From contig OZ253558.1 in NCBI GenBank assembly GCA_965262745.1, positions 3,100,001 through 3,164,000 of the forward strand: a stretch of DNA of 64,000 nt, given 5' to 3'. This stretch comes from JAJECS01 sp965262745 (GTDB taxonomy: Bacteria; Chloroflexota; UBA11872). The position numbers and the translations under genes were made by a program. Below the pieces are notes generated by a model that saw nothing but the letters and a program-made list of their open reading frames with translations, did no database searches and was not told the DNA's origin. Positions 8,561 through 17,104 of this stretch are shown one piece after another; position 1 is the first letter of the stretch; each line of letters begins with the position of its first letter.

Positions 8561-9301
8561 ATGCCATTAACTGACGCCCAGATCGCCCAATTCCGCGCGG
8601 ATGGATTCTTGGTGGTGGAGGACGTTGTCCCTCTAGATCGGGTGGCCGAGATGCGTCGGCGCGTCGACGCCATCACGTCGCCCGCCGGCGGGGAAGACGC
8701 GGAGCGCATGGGGATGCAGCTTGAGCCGGACGCTACCGGCGACGCCGCATTGCCGCGAAAGCTGAACGAGTTGGCGCCGCATGACGGCGCGTTCCGCCGG
8801 CACGCCGAGATGCCGGAGTTGCTGGACATGGTGGGCCAGCTCATCGGGGAGCCCCTGCGCTTGTACAGCGATCAGGCGTTTCTAAAGCCCCCGCGGCAAG
8901 GCAGCGCCAAGCCCCCGCACCAGGACAATGCCCACTTCGGCGTGGACCCGTCCGACTGGGGTGTGACCGTCTGGTGCGCCCTGGACAACGCCACGGTGGC
9001 CAACGGATGCATGCAGTACTACGCCGGATCGCACCTGCTGGGCGCCGTGCCGCACGTGTGGAGAGGGGGGACGACGCATCTCGTGCCGCAGGAAGTCGAT
9101 CTGCCCGCGCCCGTCCACGCGCCGGTGCGTGCGGGGGGCGTGATATTCCACCACCTGCTCACATTCCACATGTCGGCGCCCAACACCAGCGACGCCTGGC
9201 GGCGCGCCTACGCCTGCCACTACATCCGCACCGACGCCCGGCACATGGACGAGGAGCCGATCCAGGCCATGCTCGGCGAGGACCACCCGTTCAAACGCTG
9301 A
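8561..9301 (+). CDS. phytanoyl-CoA dioxygenase (PhyH) family protein
   Basis: A 246-residue Fe(II)/2-oxoglutarate dioxygenase. The iron-binding facial triad is seen as H-x-D in KPPHQDNAHFG and the distal His in the VIFHHLLTFHMSAPN region, with the 2-oxoglutarate-binding Arg in WRRAYACHY. The N-terminal FRADGFLVVEDVV opening is typical of the family. Substrates are usually small hydroxylated or CoA-bound metabolites, but nothing here identifies it. A second PhyH gene lies at 55344. Confidence 0.9.
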   Translation: MPLTDAQIAQFRADGFLVVEDVVPLDRVAEMRRRVDAITSPAGGEDAERMGMQLEPDATGDAALPRKLNELAPHDGAFRRHAEMPELLDMVGQLIGEPLRLYSDQAFLKPPRQGSAKPPHQDNAHFGVDPSDWGVTVWCALDNATVANGCMQYYAGSHLLGAVPHVWRGGTTHLVPQEVDLPAPVHAPVRAGGVIFHHLLTFHMSAPNTSDAWRRAYACHYIRTDARHMDEEPIQAMLGEDHPFKR

Positions 9302-9353
9302 CGGGGAGCGGTCCCACGCTGCACGCAGCGCGGGCCACCGACCAAGGAGTCTG

Positions 9354-9374
9354 GTAGGGGCGCCCTGACGGGCT
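9354..9374. repeat. REP-like intergenic repeat, degenerate copy 2
   Basis: GTAGGGGCGCCCTGACGGGCT, a shortened version of the GTAGGGGCGC repeat. The sequence GCAGCGCGGGCCACCG about 30 bp before it recurs at 11994-12009 ahead of copy 3, so the repeated unit appears longer than the hairpin. Confidence 0.6.
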
Positions 9375-9460
9375 GAAGGTCGCCCGGGGCTGCGCGCGTT
9401 GACGAGTAAGCGCTAGGCCGCCACCATCGCCCCACGCTGGCTGGCCGCGTGAGGTTGCAC

Positions 9461-11983
9461 ATGTCCGACTACGAAGCGCTGACGATTGCCCCGCTGTGCA
9501 ATGCCGATGCCGGCTTGCTCGGCGACGATGGCCGCGACTGGCTGGGGCGGCAGGAGCTGCGGGGAATACCCTTCGACATTGGCGACGCGGCTACCGCGCG
9601 GGTCGCGCTGTTCGGTGGCGAGGGCTATAGCGAGCCGCAGCGCATCGAGATCGGGCGCGCGGCCGTCACGATCACGTTCGCGCACACGCTGCCCACCTCA
9701 CGCCTGCCGGAGGGCGATATTCCGGGCGCCACGGTGGCCGTGTACCGCGTGCACTTCGCCGACGGGGACACGCAGGACATCGAGATTCGCGAGCGATTCG
9801 AGATCGGGATAGTCCCGGATATGACCGACCGGTTCCGCGTGGGTGCACCGTTCTTGGCGCTGCCGCACGTCGACGTGCCTGCCGCGCCGCGGGATGAGGT
9901 CAGCAGAAGTGGGATGGGCCGCGCGCTGACGGATGTCGGGACGCCGCCGCCGGCGCTATTCACGCTCTTCCCCTGGCGGAACCCGCGGCCGGACGTCGAG
10001 GTCGCCGCGGTCGAGGTGCGTCCCACCGATCGAGCCGTCGTCGTCTGCGGCATTTGCGTCGGCACGGTCGACGAGGATCCATTGCGTCCCGACGCCCGCC
10101 GGGCGGTCGTGGTCGAGTTGCCGCAACCGGCGGATGCCGAACGACCGTTTGCGCTGGAGGTGTCCGTGGACCGCGGCACCGCCACGCACGCCCATCCGCT
10201 GCCGCGCGACCCGGACGCGTTTCTGACCTCCGAGACGGCCGGCTGGGGCGAGCCCAAGAACCCGGGCAGCAGCCCGGCCTACAGCGAGATTGCCGCCACG
10301 CCTTCCGCGACGGTGCGAGTGACGCTCGCCGACGAGGAATTGGGGCGGGTGCGCTTTGGTGAGCTGGCCGCCAAGGGCGAGCTTAAGCCCTCCGACCGGC
10401 TCACGATTCGCTCAGCAGAGGCCGGACGCGCCTGGGTGCACACGCGTGTCGTGGATGAGGCCACCGGGCGGCCGGTCCCCTGCCGCATCCACTTCCGCTC
10501 GCCGGAAGGCGTGCCCTATCAGCCCCACGGGCATCACGCGCACCTCAACGCCGAGCACGACACCTGGCACGTGGACGTCGGCGGCGACCTGAGGCTCGAC
10601 CAGGCCACCTATGCGTACATCGACGGCCGCTGCCAGGGCTGGCTGCCCACCGGGCGCGTGCTGGTGGACGTGGCCCGCGGGTTCGAATACGAGCCGCTGC
10701 GCGGCGAGATCGAAATCAAGCCCGGACAGCGTGAGCTTGAGCTGCGGCTCGACCGCTGGACGGACATGAACGCCCAGGGCTGGTACAGCGGCGATACCCA
10801 TGTGCACTTCCTTTCGGGCGACGGCGCCAACGTCGAGGCCGCGGGCGAAGACTTGAACGTGGTCAACGTCTTGCAGTCACAGTGGGGCTCGCTCTTCACC
10901 AATACCGAGGACTTCATCGGACGCCCGCGGGTTTCCGACGACGGCCGCACCATCGTCTACGTCTCGCAGGAGAACCGGCAGCACTTCCTGGGGCACCTGA
11001 CCCTGCTGGGACTCACGGACCCGGTCATGCCCTGGTGCTCCGATGGGCCAACCGAGGCGGAGCCGGGCGGCTCGATGGAGACCACGCTCTCGCACTGGGC
11101 CGACGCCTGCCACGCGCAGGGCGGCACGGTCGTCATCCCGCATCTGCCGTTTCCCAACGGCGAGCCCGCCGCGCTTATCGCGACCGGGCGCGCCGACGCC
11201 GTGGAGATGCTGACCCAGGGACCGTTCGCCCACACCGAGTACTACCGCTATCTCAACGGCGGCTATCGGCTGCCGCTGGTCGGCGGCACCGACAAGATGT
11301 CATCCGAGGTGCCGGTGGGGCTGTATCGGACCTACGTGCGCCTCCCGTCGGACGAACCATTCAACTATGAGTCGTGGTGCGCGGGCATGGCGGCGGGACG
11401 CACGTTCCTGAGCGGCGGTCCGCTGATCAAGTTACGCGTCGATGGCCACGAGCCCGGCGATACGTTGCATCTCAACGGCAACGGAAACGGCAACGGCGGC
11501 AGCGTGACGGTCGAAGCGTCGGTCGAGTCAATCCTGCCGGTCCACACGCTTCAGATCGTGCAGGAGGGACGGGTGGTGGCGGAAGCGCAGGACGCGACGG
11601 GCGCCCGCCGGCTGCGGCTCACCGAGACCATCCAAGCCAGCGGTCCCACCTGGCTGGCGGCGCGCTGCGGCGGGCCGTCCTACTTCGACGCCCCCGAGCA
11701 TCACGACGTTTGGCACCGCCAACGCTTCGCGCACACGTCGCCGGTCTACGTGGCGGCGGGAGATGAGGAGTGGTCCATGTGGAGCGATGACACCGCGCAG
11801 TACATGCTCACCCTCGTCGACGGCAGCCTGGAATACATCCGCCAGCGCAGCACCCAATACCCGGATGGGCATGCCAGCCACCATCACGGCGAGCCCGATC
11901 ACCTGGCGTATCTCGAGCGGCCGTTCCACCAGGCCCGCGAGGCCATCCACCGGCGCATGCACCAGCTCGGCGTGCCGCACTAA
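9461..11983 (+). CDS. CehA/McbA-family metallohydrolase (PHP domain)
   Basis: An 840-residue protein. The C-terminal half contains a PHP-type metal-dependent hydrolase beginning NAQGWYSGDTHVHFLSGDG (His-x-His metal motif) and continuing through VVIPHLPFPNGE, LPLVGGTDKMSSE and an Arg-rich end. The N-terminal ~440 residues are beta-rich with an immunoglobulin or jelly-roll look. CehA and McbA hydrolyse carbaryl, but most relatives have unknown substrates. GAGG at 9451-9454 supports the ATG at 9461 over the GTG at 9449. No signal peptide is seen. An Asn/Gly repeat (NGNGNGNGG) sits at about residues 672-680. Confidence 0.8.
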   Translation: MSDYEALTIAPLCNADAGLLGDDGRDWLGRQELRGIPFDIGDAATARVALFGGEGYSEPQRIEIGRAAVTITFAHTLPTSRLPEGDIPGATVAVYRVHFADGDTQDIEIRERFEIGIVPDMTDRFRVGAPFLALPHVDVPAAPRDEVSRSGMGRALTDVGTPPPALFTLFPWRNPRPDVEVAAVEVRPTDRAVVVCGICVGTVDEDPLRPDARRAVVVELPQPADAERPFALEVSVDRGTATHAHPLPRDPDAFLTSETAGWGEPKNPGSSPAYSEIAATPSATVRVTLADEELGRVRFGELAAKGELKPSDRLTIRSAEAGRAWVHTRVVDEATGRPVPCRIHFRSPEGVPYQPHGHHAHLNAEHDTWHVDVGGDLRLDQATYAYIDGRCQGWLPTGRVLVDVARGFEYEPLRGEIEIKPGQRELELRLDRWTDMNAQGWYSGDTHVHFLSGDGANVEAAGEDLNVVNVLQSQWGSLFTNTEDFIGRPRVSDDGRTIVYVSQENRQHFLGHLTLLGLTDPVMPWCSDGPTEAEPGGSMETTLSHWADACHAQGGTVVIPHLPFPNGEPAALIATGRADAVEMLTQGPFAHTEYYRYLNGGYRLPLVGGTDKMSSEVPVGLYRTYVRLPSDEPFNYESWCAGMAAGRTFLSGGPLIKLRVDGHEPGDTLHLNGNGNGNGGSVTVEASVESILPVHTLQIVQEGRVVAEAQDATGARRLRLTETIQASGPTWLAARCGGPSYFDAPEHHDVWHRQRFAHTSPVYVAAGDEEWSMWSDDTAQYMLTLVDGSLEYIRQRSTQYPDGHASHHHGEPDHLAYLERPFHQAREAIHRRMHQLGVPH

Positions 11984-12043
11984 GCCATCCGCGCAGCGCG
12001 GGCCACCGGATGTGGGCTGCCCCCACGCCCGATACCCGTCCGT

Positions 12044-12070
12044 TTAGGGGCGCCCCTCGTGGGCGCCCCT
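12044..12070. repeat. REP-like palindromic intergenic repeat, copy 3
   Basis: TTAGGGGCGCCCCTCGTGGG continuing CGCCCCT. It is nearly identical to copy 1 and lies between two converging genes (metallohydrolase and vapC), where the hairpin could serve as a bidirectional terminator. Confidence 0.75.
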
Positions 12071-12074
12071 GGGG

Positions 12075-12479
12075 CTAGACGAGCGCAAGCCCTTCGGCCA
12101 CGGCGGCCCGAGCCAGTGCCGCGTCAAGCGTGGCGATCGCCGCCGCGTGGCGTTGCGCGAGTTCAAGATAGAGGGCGTCGTAAATGGATAGATGATGCGT
12201 CCGGGCCAACGCGAGCGCGGCGTCTAGGCGGGGCTCGTCGTCGGTATGCACGGGGAGCGTCGCCAGGGCCTGCAGGCGCCTGTTGACCTCGTCGGCACCA
12301 AGGCGTGCCCGTCGCTCTGCGACGAGCAGGGCGTTGCGCACCTCCAGATGCCAGTGTCGCGGGACAAGTGCCGCAGCGTCTTCCAGCTGCGCCAGCGCCG
12401 CCTCGGCCCGCGAATCGGTCTCGTCGTCGAAGAGCCAGGCCGCGGCTATCGACGCATCGAGGACAAACGGGGTTACCAG
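12075..12479 (-). CDS. VapC-like PIN-domain toxin (non-standard start)
   Basis: About 134 residues of a PIN ribonuclease with all four acidic residues: FVLDASIAAAWLF (Asp), WHLEVRNALL (Glu), SIYDALYLELA (Asp) and ATLDAAL (Asp). These toxins cut tRNA or rRNA and are neutralised by the upstream antitoxin. No ATG, GTG or TTG exists in frame ahead of the first PIN strand. The only candidate at the antitoxin stop is a CTG at 12479, overlapping CGCTGGTAA. Either a CTG start is used through translational coupling, or an ATG has been mutated and the toxin is silent. Confidence 0.7.
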   Translation of the reverse strand: MVTPFVLDASIAAAWLFDDETDSRAEAALAQLEDAAALVPRHWHLEVRNALLVAERRARLGADEVNRRLQALATLPVHTDDEPRLDAALALARTHHLSIYDALYLELAQRHAAAIATLDAALARAAVAEGLALV

Positions 12480-12724
12480 CGGTGGCCCTCGTGGCGCGCT
12501 GCGAGGATTTCCTCCGTGGACATCTCGATGCGGCGCCAGCTAGCGCGCTGCCGCCGGAACCGCGCCACGGTCGCGGCACGGGCGGCGTTGTCCCGCGCCT
12601 CCGCCGGCACCAGGTGCACAATCGCCTTGTCGTGCCGCGTGATGGCGATGGTCTCGCCGCCTTCCACCGCCCGCAGCAACTCGGCCAGGCGGGCCTTGGC
12701 CTCGGTCGCCGTCACTACGCGCAT
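12473..12724 (-). CDS. Phd/YefM-family antitoxin
   Basis: An 83-residue antitoxin with the Phd N-terminal fold: VTATEAKARLAELLRAVEGG then ETIAITRHDKAIVHLVP. The C-terminal tail (RRQRASWRRIEMSTEEILA) would wrap the cognate PIN toxin, whose gene overlaps its stop. The module normally represses its own promoter; a 13-bp direct repeat just upstream (12735-12755) is a candidate binding site. Confidence 0.87.
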   Translation of the reverse strand: MRVVTATEAKARLAELLRAVEGGETIAITRHDKAIVHLVPAEARDNAARAATVARFRRQRASWRRIEMSTEEILAARHEGHRW

Positions 12725-12734
12725 CGCTTCGAAG

Positions 12735-12755
12735 TCAACCGGTCATTTCAACCGG
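12735..12755. promoter_or_regulatory. candidate Phd operator (direct repeats)
   Basis: TCAACCGG occurs at 12735-12742 and again at 12748-12755, a 13-bp period, starting 11 bp ahead of the antitoxin ATG. The following ACATATTCTAG is the only AT-rich stretch of the gap and could hold the -10 element on the minus strand. Autoregulation is inferred from the family. Confidence 0.4.
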
Positions 12756-12816
12756 ACATATTCTAGCACGGATTCCCGTGAGCGTTCAGGGCAGCTCCTC
12801 CGCTCGACGCCCGTCC

Positions 12817-12845
12817 GTGTAGGGGCGTCCCTTGTGGGCGCCCTT
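12817..12845. repeat. REP-like palindromic intergenic repeat, copy 4
   Basis: TGTAGGGGCGTCCCTTGTGG followed by GCGCCCTT. It matches copies 1 and 3 with compensating changes in the arms and ends next to the stop codon of the mscS-like gene. Confidence 0.7.
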
Positions 12846-12850
12846 TGGCC

Positions 12851-13750
12851 CTACGCCGGCGGCGATCCGTTCGCTGTGGTTGGCCGGTGCGGCAGCACCG
12901 CGTCGGGGTCGATTGAGCGCACGTGCAGGTCGCGCTGTGGGAACGGAATCTCGATGTCGTTGGCCCGGAACGCCTCGTCGATGGAGAAATGCAGATCGCT
13001 CTGCGTCGTCAATCGTTCCATGATGTCGGGCACGTAGGCCAGCACACGGAAGTTGAGCGACGAGTCGCCGAATTCCATGAAGAAGATGCGCGGCGCCGGG
13101 TCGTCCAGCACCATCTCATGGCCGTTCACGAGATCCCCCAGGAGCCGCTCGACCAGCCGCGTGTCCGAGCCATAGGCCACGCCCACGATGAAGTCCACGC
13201 GCACGCGGCGGTCGTCGTGCGTCCAGTTGCCGACGGTGGTGGAGATCAGATCGCCGTTGGGCACGATGGCTTGGGTCTGGTCGAACTTGCGCAGCGTGGT
13301 GGCGCGGATGCTGATGCGCTCGACGGTCCCCAGCTCGCCGCCGACCTCGACCACGTCACCGACTTTTATGGGCCGCTCAACGAGGAGGATGACGCCGGAG
13401 ATAAAGTTGTTGGCGATATTTTGCAGACCGAAGCCGATGCCCACGCCCAGGGCGCCGAAGATGACGATGACGGAGTCCAGCTGAAGGCCGACCGACTGGA
13501 AGCCGACGAAGAGGCCGACGAAGAGGATGAGGTAGCGGCCAAGGTTTCCAATGATGTGCAGCGTGCCTTCTTGGATGTCGGCGATCTTGCCGAGGCGGCG
13601 CTCGAGCAGCCAGCGCACGCGACCGCCGACGACCCAGGTGAGGCTCAGGATGATGAGCAGCACGATGACGCTGAGCGGCGTGATGGGCTCTTCCCCCAGG
13701 CTGAACATGGGGGCGTTGAAGGCGTCCCACACGGTGTTCCATAACTCCAT
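12851..13750 (-). CDS. small-conductance mechanosensitive channel (MscS family)
   Basis: A 299-residue inner-membrane channel that opens under hypo-osmotic tension. Two or three transmembrane helices (LSVIVLLIILSLTWVV; YLILFVGLFVGFQSV) precede the pore helix region IVIFGALGVGIGFGLQNIAN. The beta domain is unmistakable: VERPIKVGDVVEVGGELGTV, then PNGDLISTTVGNWTHDDRRV. The C-terminal alpha/beta domain ends with DIEIPFPQRDLHV, as in MscS. It stands alone. Length is normal for a minimal MscS. Confidence 0.93.
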   Translation of the reverse strand: MELWNTVWDAFNAPMFSLGEEPITPLSVIVLLIILSLTWVVGGRVRWLLERRLGKIADIQEGTLHIIGNLGRYLILFVGLFVGFQSVGLQLDSVIVIFGALGVGIGFGLQNIANNFISGVILLVERPIKVGDVVEVGGELGTVERISIRATTLRKFDQTQAIVPNGDLISTTVGNWTHDDRRVRVDFIVGVAYGSDTRLVERLLGDLVNGHEMVLDDPAPRIFFMEFGDSSLNFRVLAYVPDIMERLTTQSDLHFSIDEAFRANDIEIPFPQRDLHVRSIDPDAVLPHRPTTANGSPPA

Positions 13751-13943
13751 CAGGCGTCTCCGGGGCTAGGTGCGGGTGTCGGTAGGCGCATCTTAGTCAG
13801 TTCTGCCGGCCCGAGGCGCACCGGAACGGATGCGCTGTCCGTGGGCCCAGTGCTTCCTGGACTGCCGCGCCGTGGCAATCACGGGCCGGGCTGTTGAGCC
13901 GGATGACGGCGGGGCGCTAAGCAATCATCGAGAGCCATGGCTG
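13751..13943. other. intergenic gap, nothing recognised
   Basis: About 190 bp separating the starts side of mscS from the stop of the DUF429 gene. I see no convincing ORF, RNA fold or repeat. Confidence 0.5.
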
Positions 13944-14537
13944 CTACTCAAACCACCAGTAGTGCATCGGCGCGAGCCAATACGCCGAGGGATCTTGTTC
14001 AGAGGGGAGCCGATCGCGCGAGAGGTCTCGTGCCCATCGGCCCGAGAACCCTTCCCGCGCGGCCAGCGCCGCGATTACGGCGTCCCGCTCATGCGTGCTG
14101 ATCTCCGGGTCTGCCTCGATCCCGTACTGTCGTTTCAGCTGGTCGAAGCTCAGGCGGCGGGCTTTCAAGAACAGGCCGGGATGGGCTTCCGTAATCGGTA
14201 GCTCGGCAAACCGCCGGCGCAATTCAACGGCAAACATGGCGCCTTGGGCGAGAACGGCTCCATACAGCGAGTTGATGGCCAGGATCTTGCCGGGCGATGC
14301 ATTGCCGTACTTGCAGCGAAGCCAGCAGTCGGCCTTGCGGTTGCCTTTCTCGGCCGACGACCACCACATCGGCGAATCGATGCCCGCCCCCAGTGGCGTG
14401 CCTTTAATCCAGTCGGCGGCTTCGTGCGCGGAAGAAACGCAGGCGGTCCTGGCGACGCCGTCCGTGGTCAGCTCCGCAATGCCGAAGTTGCTCATTCCGC
14501 CTGGGTCCGCTCCGATCCAGACCGCCTCGCGATCCAT
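13944..14537 (-). CDS. DUF429-like protein, possible RNase H-fold nuclease
   Basis: A 197-residue protein with a GADPGG motif in the first strand (residues 9-14), IDSPMWW after the second strand group, TEAHPGLFLK in the middle and HERDAVIAALAAREGF near the C-terminus. This order of acidic motifs fits DUF429 proteins, which are predicted to have an RNase H-like fold; no activity is established. It is rich in Trp (WWSSAEK, YWWFE). Family assignment is from motif memory only and is moderately sure. Confidence 0.5.
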   Translation of the reverse strand: MDREAVWIGADPGGMSNFGIAELTTDGVARTACVSSAHEAADWIKGTPLGAGIDSPMWWSSAEKGNRKADCWLRCKYGNASPGKILAINSLYGAVLAQGAMFAVELRRRFAELPITEAHPGLFLKARRLSFDQLKRQYGIEADPEISTHERDAVIAALAAREGFSGRWARDLSRDRLPSEQDPSAYWLAPMHYWWFE

Positions 14538-14549
14538 CAGGCGCGCTGA

Positions 14550-16124
14550 CTAACCCGACGTGACCCGCGCGTTGATGGCGTTCACCACCGTATGCGCCGC
14601 CAGGGCGGCGCCCTCTTGCCAGCCCGGCAGGGCGGTGACCTGATCGCCGGCGAAGTAGACGGCGCCGTCGGGGGCTAGCAGCTCAGCGGGAGGCTCATAG
14701 CTTTCGGGCCAGGCGCCCTTTTGGAAGGGCGCCTTGAGCCAGGCGCGGCTGATCCCTGACTCGATCTCCTGCGCGTAGCCGGGGTGGATGTGCTCGCCCT
14801 CGGCGATGGCGGTCCGCAGGCGCTCGGGCGGGGCCATGTTCGCCCAGCGCTCGCCCTGGCCGGGCAGGTCCTCCCAGATGTAGGCGCCCATGATCACGCC
14901 CTTGTCGCGGTGATACCCATTCGGCGGATACCAGATTTGCGTAATGTCCTGATCGGTCCAGGAGATGCCGCCGTAGATGGCGTGATCCTCTTCCCAGAAG
15001 CGGCGGCGGGCTTGGAAGCCGATCTTGACGGCCGGCACGAACGCCGTGGACTCGATGGCCGCCTGCGTCTCGGGGGAGAAGTCATTGGGGATGTCCTTGA
15101 GGACGGGTGCCGGGATAGTGCAGATGACGTAGTCGGCATCGACGGCTTCGAGAAAGCCGCGGCGCTGGTTTCGGTAGACGATGCGAGCGCCGTTGGGCGT
15201 CTTCCTGATGGCCTCGACGGCGCTGCCGTAGCGAATGAGCCGCCGCACTCGCGCCTCGAACGCCTTGGCGATGGCGTCCATGCCGCCGACGGGTTGGAAG
15301 AGGGTCGGGTTCTGGTCCAGGAACTGGCTGAAGTGAAGCTTGTATTCCCAGAACTCCGAGCGCAGCAACTCGCTGAAGTCCAGGGGGTCGTTGACGTCGC
15401 CGCCGCCGAGGCCCGCGTGGACGTGCTCGCCCTGATAGCCGATGCGGTCCCCGGAACCGACGTAGAGATAGTCGGGGTCCAGGCCGCCGTACTCGACGAG
15501 CATTGGCAGGAGGCGTTCCTTGTCATCGGCGGTGAGCTCGTCGTCGAGGACGTTGCGGTTGACGGCCTTGGCGAGCAGTTCGGCGATGTAGCCGCGCTGG
15601 TCGCTCATTACTTGCCGACCCACCACCGACCGGCCCCCGAAGCGCTCGGTGTTGTGGAAGAAGGCGGCGCGGTTGTCGTTGGTGAAGACCTCCAGCTCGA
15701 CGCCGAACTCTTTGCAGTAGCCGAGGATGATCCGGTGGTGGTAGGGAATGCGGGCCGGACCGAGGTTGGCGTACATGTGATCCTCGCGGTCGAAGTCGAC
15801 CCATTGCCGGCTGTCGACCTCGTGGATCAGGTCACCGGCGCGGGCCGTCAGGTTTCGGCCCCCGGCGCGCTCGGTGGCCTCAAGGATCGTGCAGTGATAG
15901 CCCGCTTTCGATAGCTCGTAGGCGGCCGTCATGCCGGAGATGCCGGCGCCCAGGATCACCACGCGCTTGCCGTATCCCGAGCCATCGGGCAAGTCCAGCG
16001 TGGCCGCCTGGGCGGTCGCCGGACCCAGCAGGCCCAGGGTGTTCATGGTGTGATAGGTCGCGGCCAGACCGGCGGTGGAACCGACGAGCTTCAAGAATTG
16101 CCGTTTTGTCAGGTGCATCGTCAT
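14550..16124 (-). CDS. FAD-dependent amine/L-amino-acid oxidase with Tat-like signal
   Basis: A 524-residue flavin amine oxidase. The dinucleotide motif VVILGAGISGMTAAYELSKAG is followed by LEATERAGGRN; the C-terminal FAD motif is VYFAGDQVTALPGWQEGA. These enzymes oxidise amines or amino acids to imines with release of hydrogen peroxide. The N-terminus (LTKRQFLKLVG, then a hydrophobic stretch ending ATAQAA) looks like a Tat signal with Lys-Arg in place of Arg-Arg, so export to the periplasm or surface is likely. I use the ATG at 16124; 16148 and 16118 are alternatives. Confidence 0.87.
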   Translation of the reverse strand: MTMHLTKRQFLKLVGSTAGLAATYHTMNTLGLLGPATAQAATLDLPDGSGYGKRVVILGAGISGMTAAYELSKAGYHCTILEATERAGGRNLTARAGDLIHEVDSRQWVDFDREDHMYANLGPARIPYHHRIILGYCKEFGVELEVFTNDNRAAFFHNTERFGGRSVVGRQVMSDQRGYIAELLAKAVNRNVLDDELTADDKERLLPMLVEYGGLDPDYLYVGSGDRIGYQGEHVHAGLGGGDVNDPLDFSELLRSEFWEYKLHFSQFLDQNPTLFQPVGGMDAIAKAFEARVRRLIRYGSAVEAIRKTPNGARIVYRNQRRGFLEAVDADYVICTIPAPVLKDIPNDFSPETQAAIESTAFVPAVKIGFQARRRFWEEDHAIYGGISWTDQDITQIWYPPNGYHRDKGVIMGAYIWEDLPGQGERWANMAPPERLRTAIAEGEHIHPGYAQEIESGISRAWLKAPFQKGAWPESYEPPAELLAPDGAVYFAGDQVTALPGWQEGAALAAHTVVNAINARVTSG

Positions 16125-16204
16125 CGCTCCGTTCTCGTGCGCCGGCACGTGTCCGGTGCGGCGCGCTTGCGACCTGGGAGGCTAGTGAGCTAAGCGGCGG
16201 TGGC

Positions 16205-17053
16205 TCATTGGAGCTGGTAGAAGTCAATGGCGTTCCCACCCAGCACGGCCGCGCGTTCGCTGGCACCGAGCCGGTCCAGCGCGGAAGTGACGCGCTGAAA
16301 GGTCTCCACGTACGGGGCTGCCATCAAGGCCACGGGCCAGTCGCTGCCCCAGATCAGCCGGTCGATATCGAACGCGTCGAGCACGACGTCGACGGCCGGC
16401 TGGATCGTGGCGGTGGTCGGGGCGGATGGGCATTCGGTGAGCAGCCCCGAGACTTTCACCCGCAGGTGCTTATAGGGCGCGAGCGCGTGCATGCCGTCGC
16501 GCCACGCGGAGAGGTCGCCCGATTCGAACGGCGGTTTGGCCATGTGATCCACGATCAGCCGCCCGCCGTCGTTCTCGCGGGCGATCTGGGGAATGTGGGG
16601 CAGGTGCGGCGTGCGCACCAGCAGCTCGACGATGTGACCGCGCGCGATCACCGTGCGGATGCCGCGGCGCACGTCGTCGCGGGCCAGCCAGGCGGCGTCG
16701 GGCATGTTCTCGGCCCCGGCGCGCAGGCCCTTGAACCAGGGGCTCTCCGCAAGCTCGTCCAGCTTTGCTTCGAGGTCGGAAGCCGTGAGGTCCAGGTTGG
16801 CGATCACGCCGCCGACGTAGTCGTGCTCCTCGCAGAGGTCCAGGTAGAAGAGCTGCTCCGACCAGGCCGAGCCGGCCTCGACGATCACGGAGCGGTGCAC
16901 CCCCGCGGCGTCCATGTGCGGCTTGAGCGTGGAGGGTAGAAACGTGTGGCCCAAGGTGGAGCGATTGGTGTCGTCCATCCAATCGAGCTGGGATTGCCCC
17001 GGCACCCAGTAATGGTTGTGGGCGTCGACGACCAGCGGCGCATCAGGCGGCAT
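16205..17053 (-). CDS. amidohydrolase 2-family hydrolase (TIM-barrel lactonase-like)
   Basis: A 282-residue metal-dependent hydrolase of the amidohydrolase_2/L-fuconolactonase group. The N-terminal metal motif is VVDAHNHYW, a central His is in LIVDHMAKPPF, and the terminal catalytic Asp is in LIWGSDWPVALM. Related enzymes open sugar-acid lactones or decarboxylate aromatic acids. It is transcribed towards the amine oxidase gene, with 80 bp between them. Confidence 0.87.
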   Translation of the reverse strand: MPPDAPLVVDAHNHYWVPGQSQLDWMDDTNRSTLGHTFLPSTLKPHMDAAGVHRSVIVEAGSAWSEQLFYLDLCEEHDYVGGVIANLDLTASDLEAKLDELAESPWFKGLRAGAENMPDAAWLARDDVRRGIRTVIARGHIVELLVRTPHLPHIPQIARENDGGRLIVDHMAKPPFESGDLSAWRDGMHALAPYKHLRVKVSGLLTECPSAPTTATIQPAVDVVLDAFDIDRLIWGSDWPVALMAAPYVETFQRVTSALDRLGASERAAVLGGNAIDFYQLQ

Positions 17054-17104
17054 GGCGGAACCCTCGCACGCGTGGGACGGCCGAGGGTACCAACGCGGCC
17101 ACGA

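Noticed and set aside
14784..15914. Long plus-strand open frame antisense to the amine oxidase
   Set aside because: High-GC shadow frame; composition (Asp/Val/Gly-rich, no motifs) mirrors the real minus-strand gene, which has full flavin motifs.
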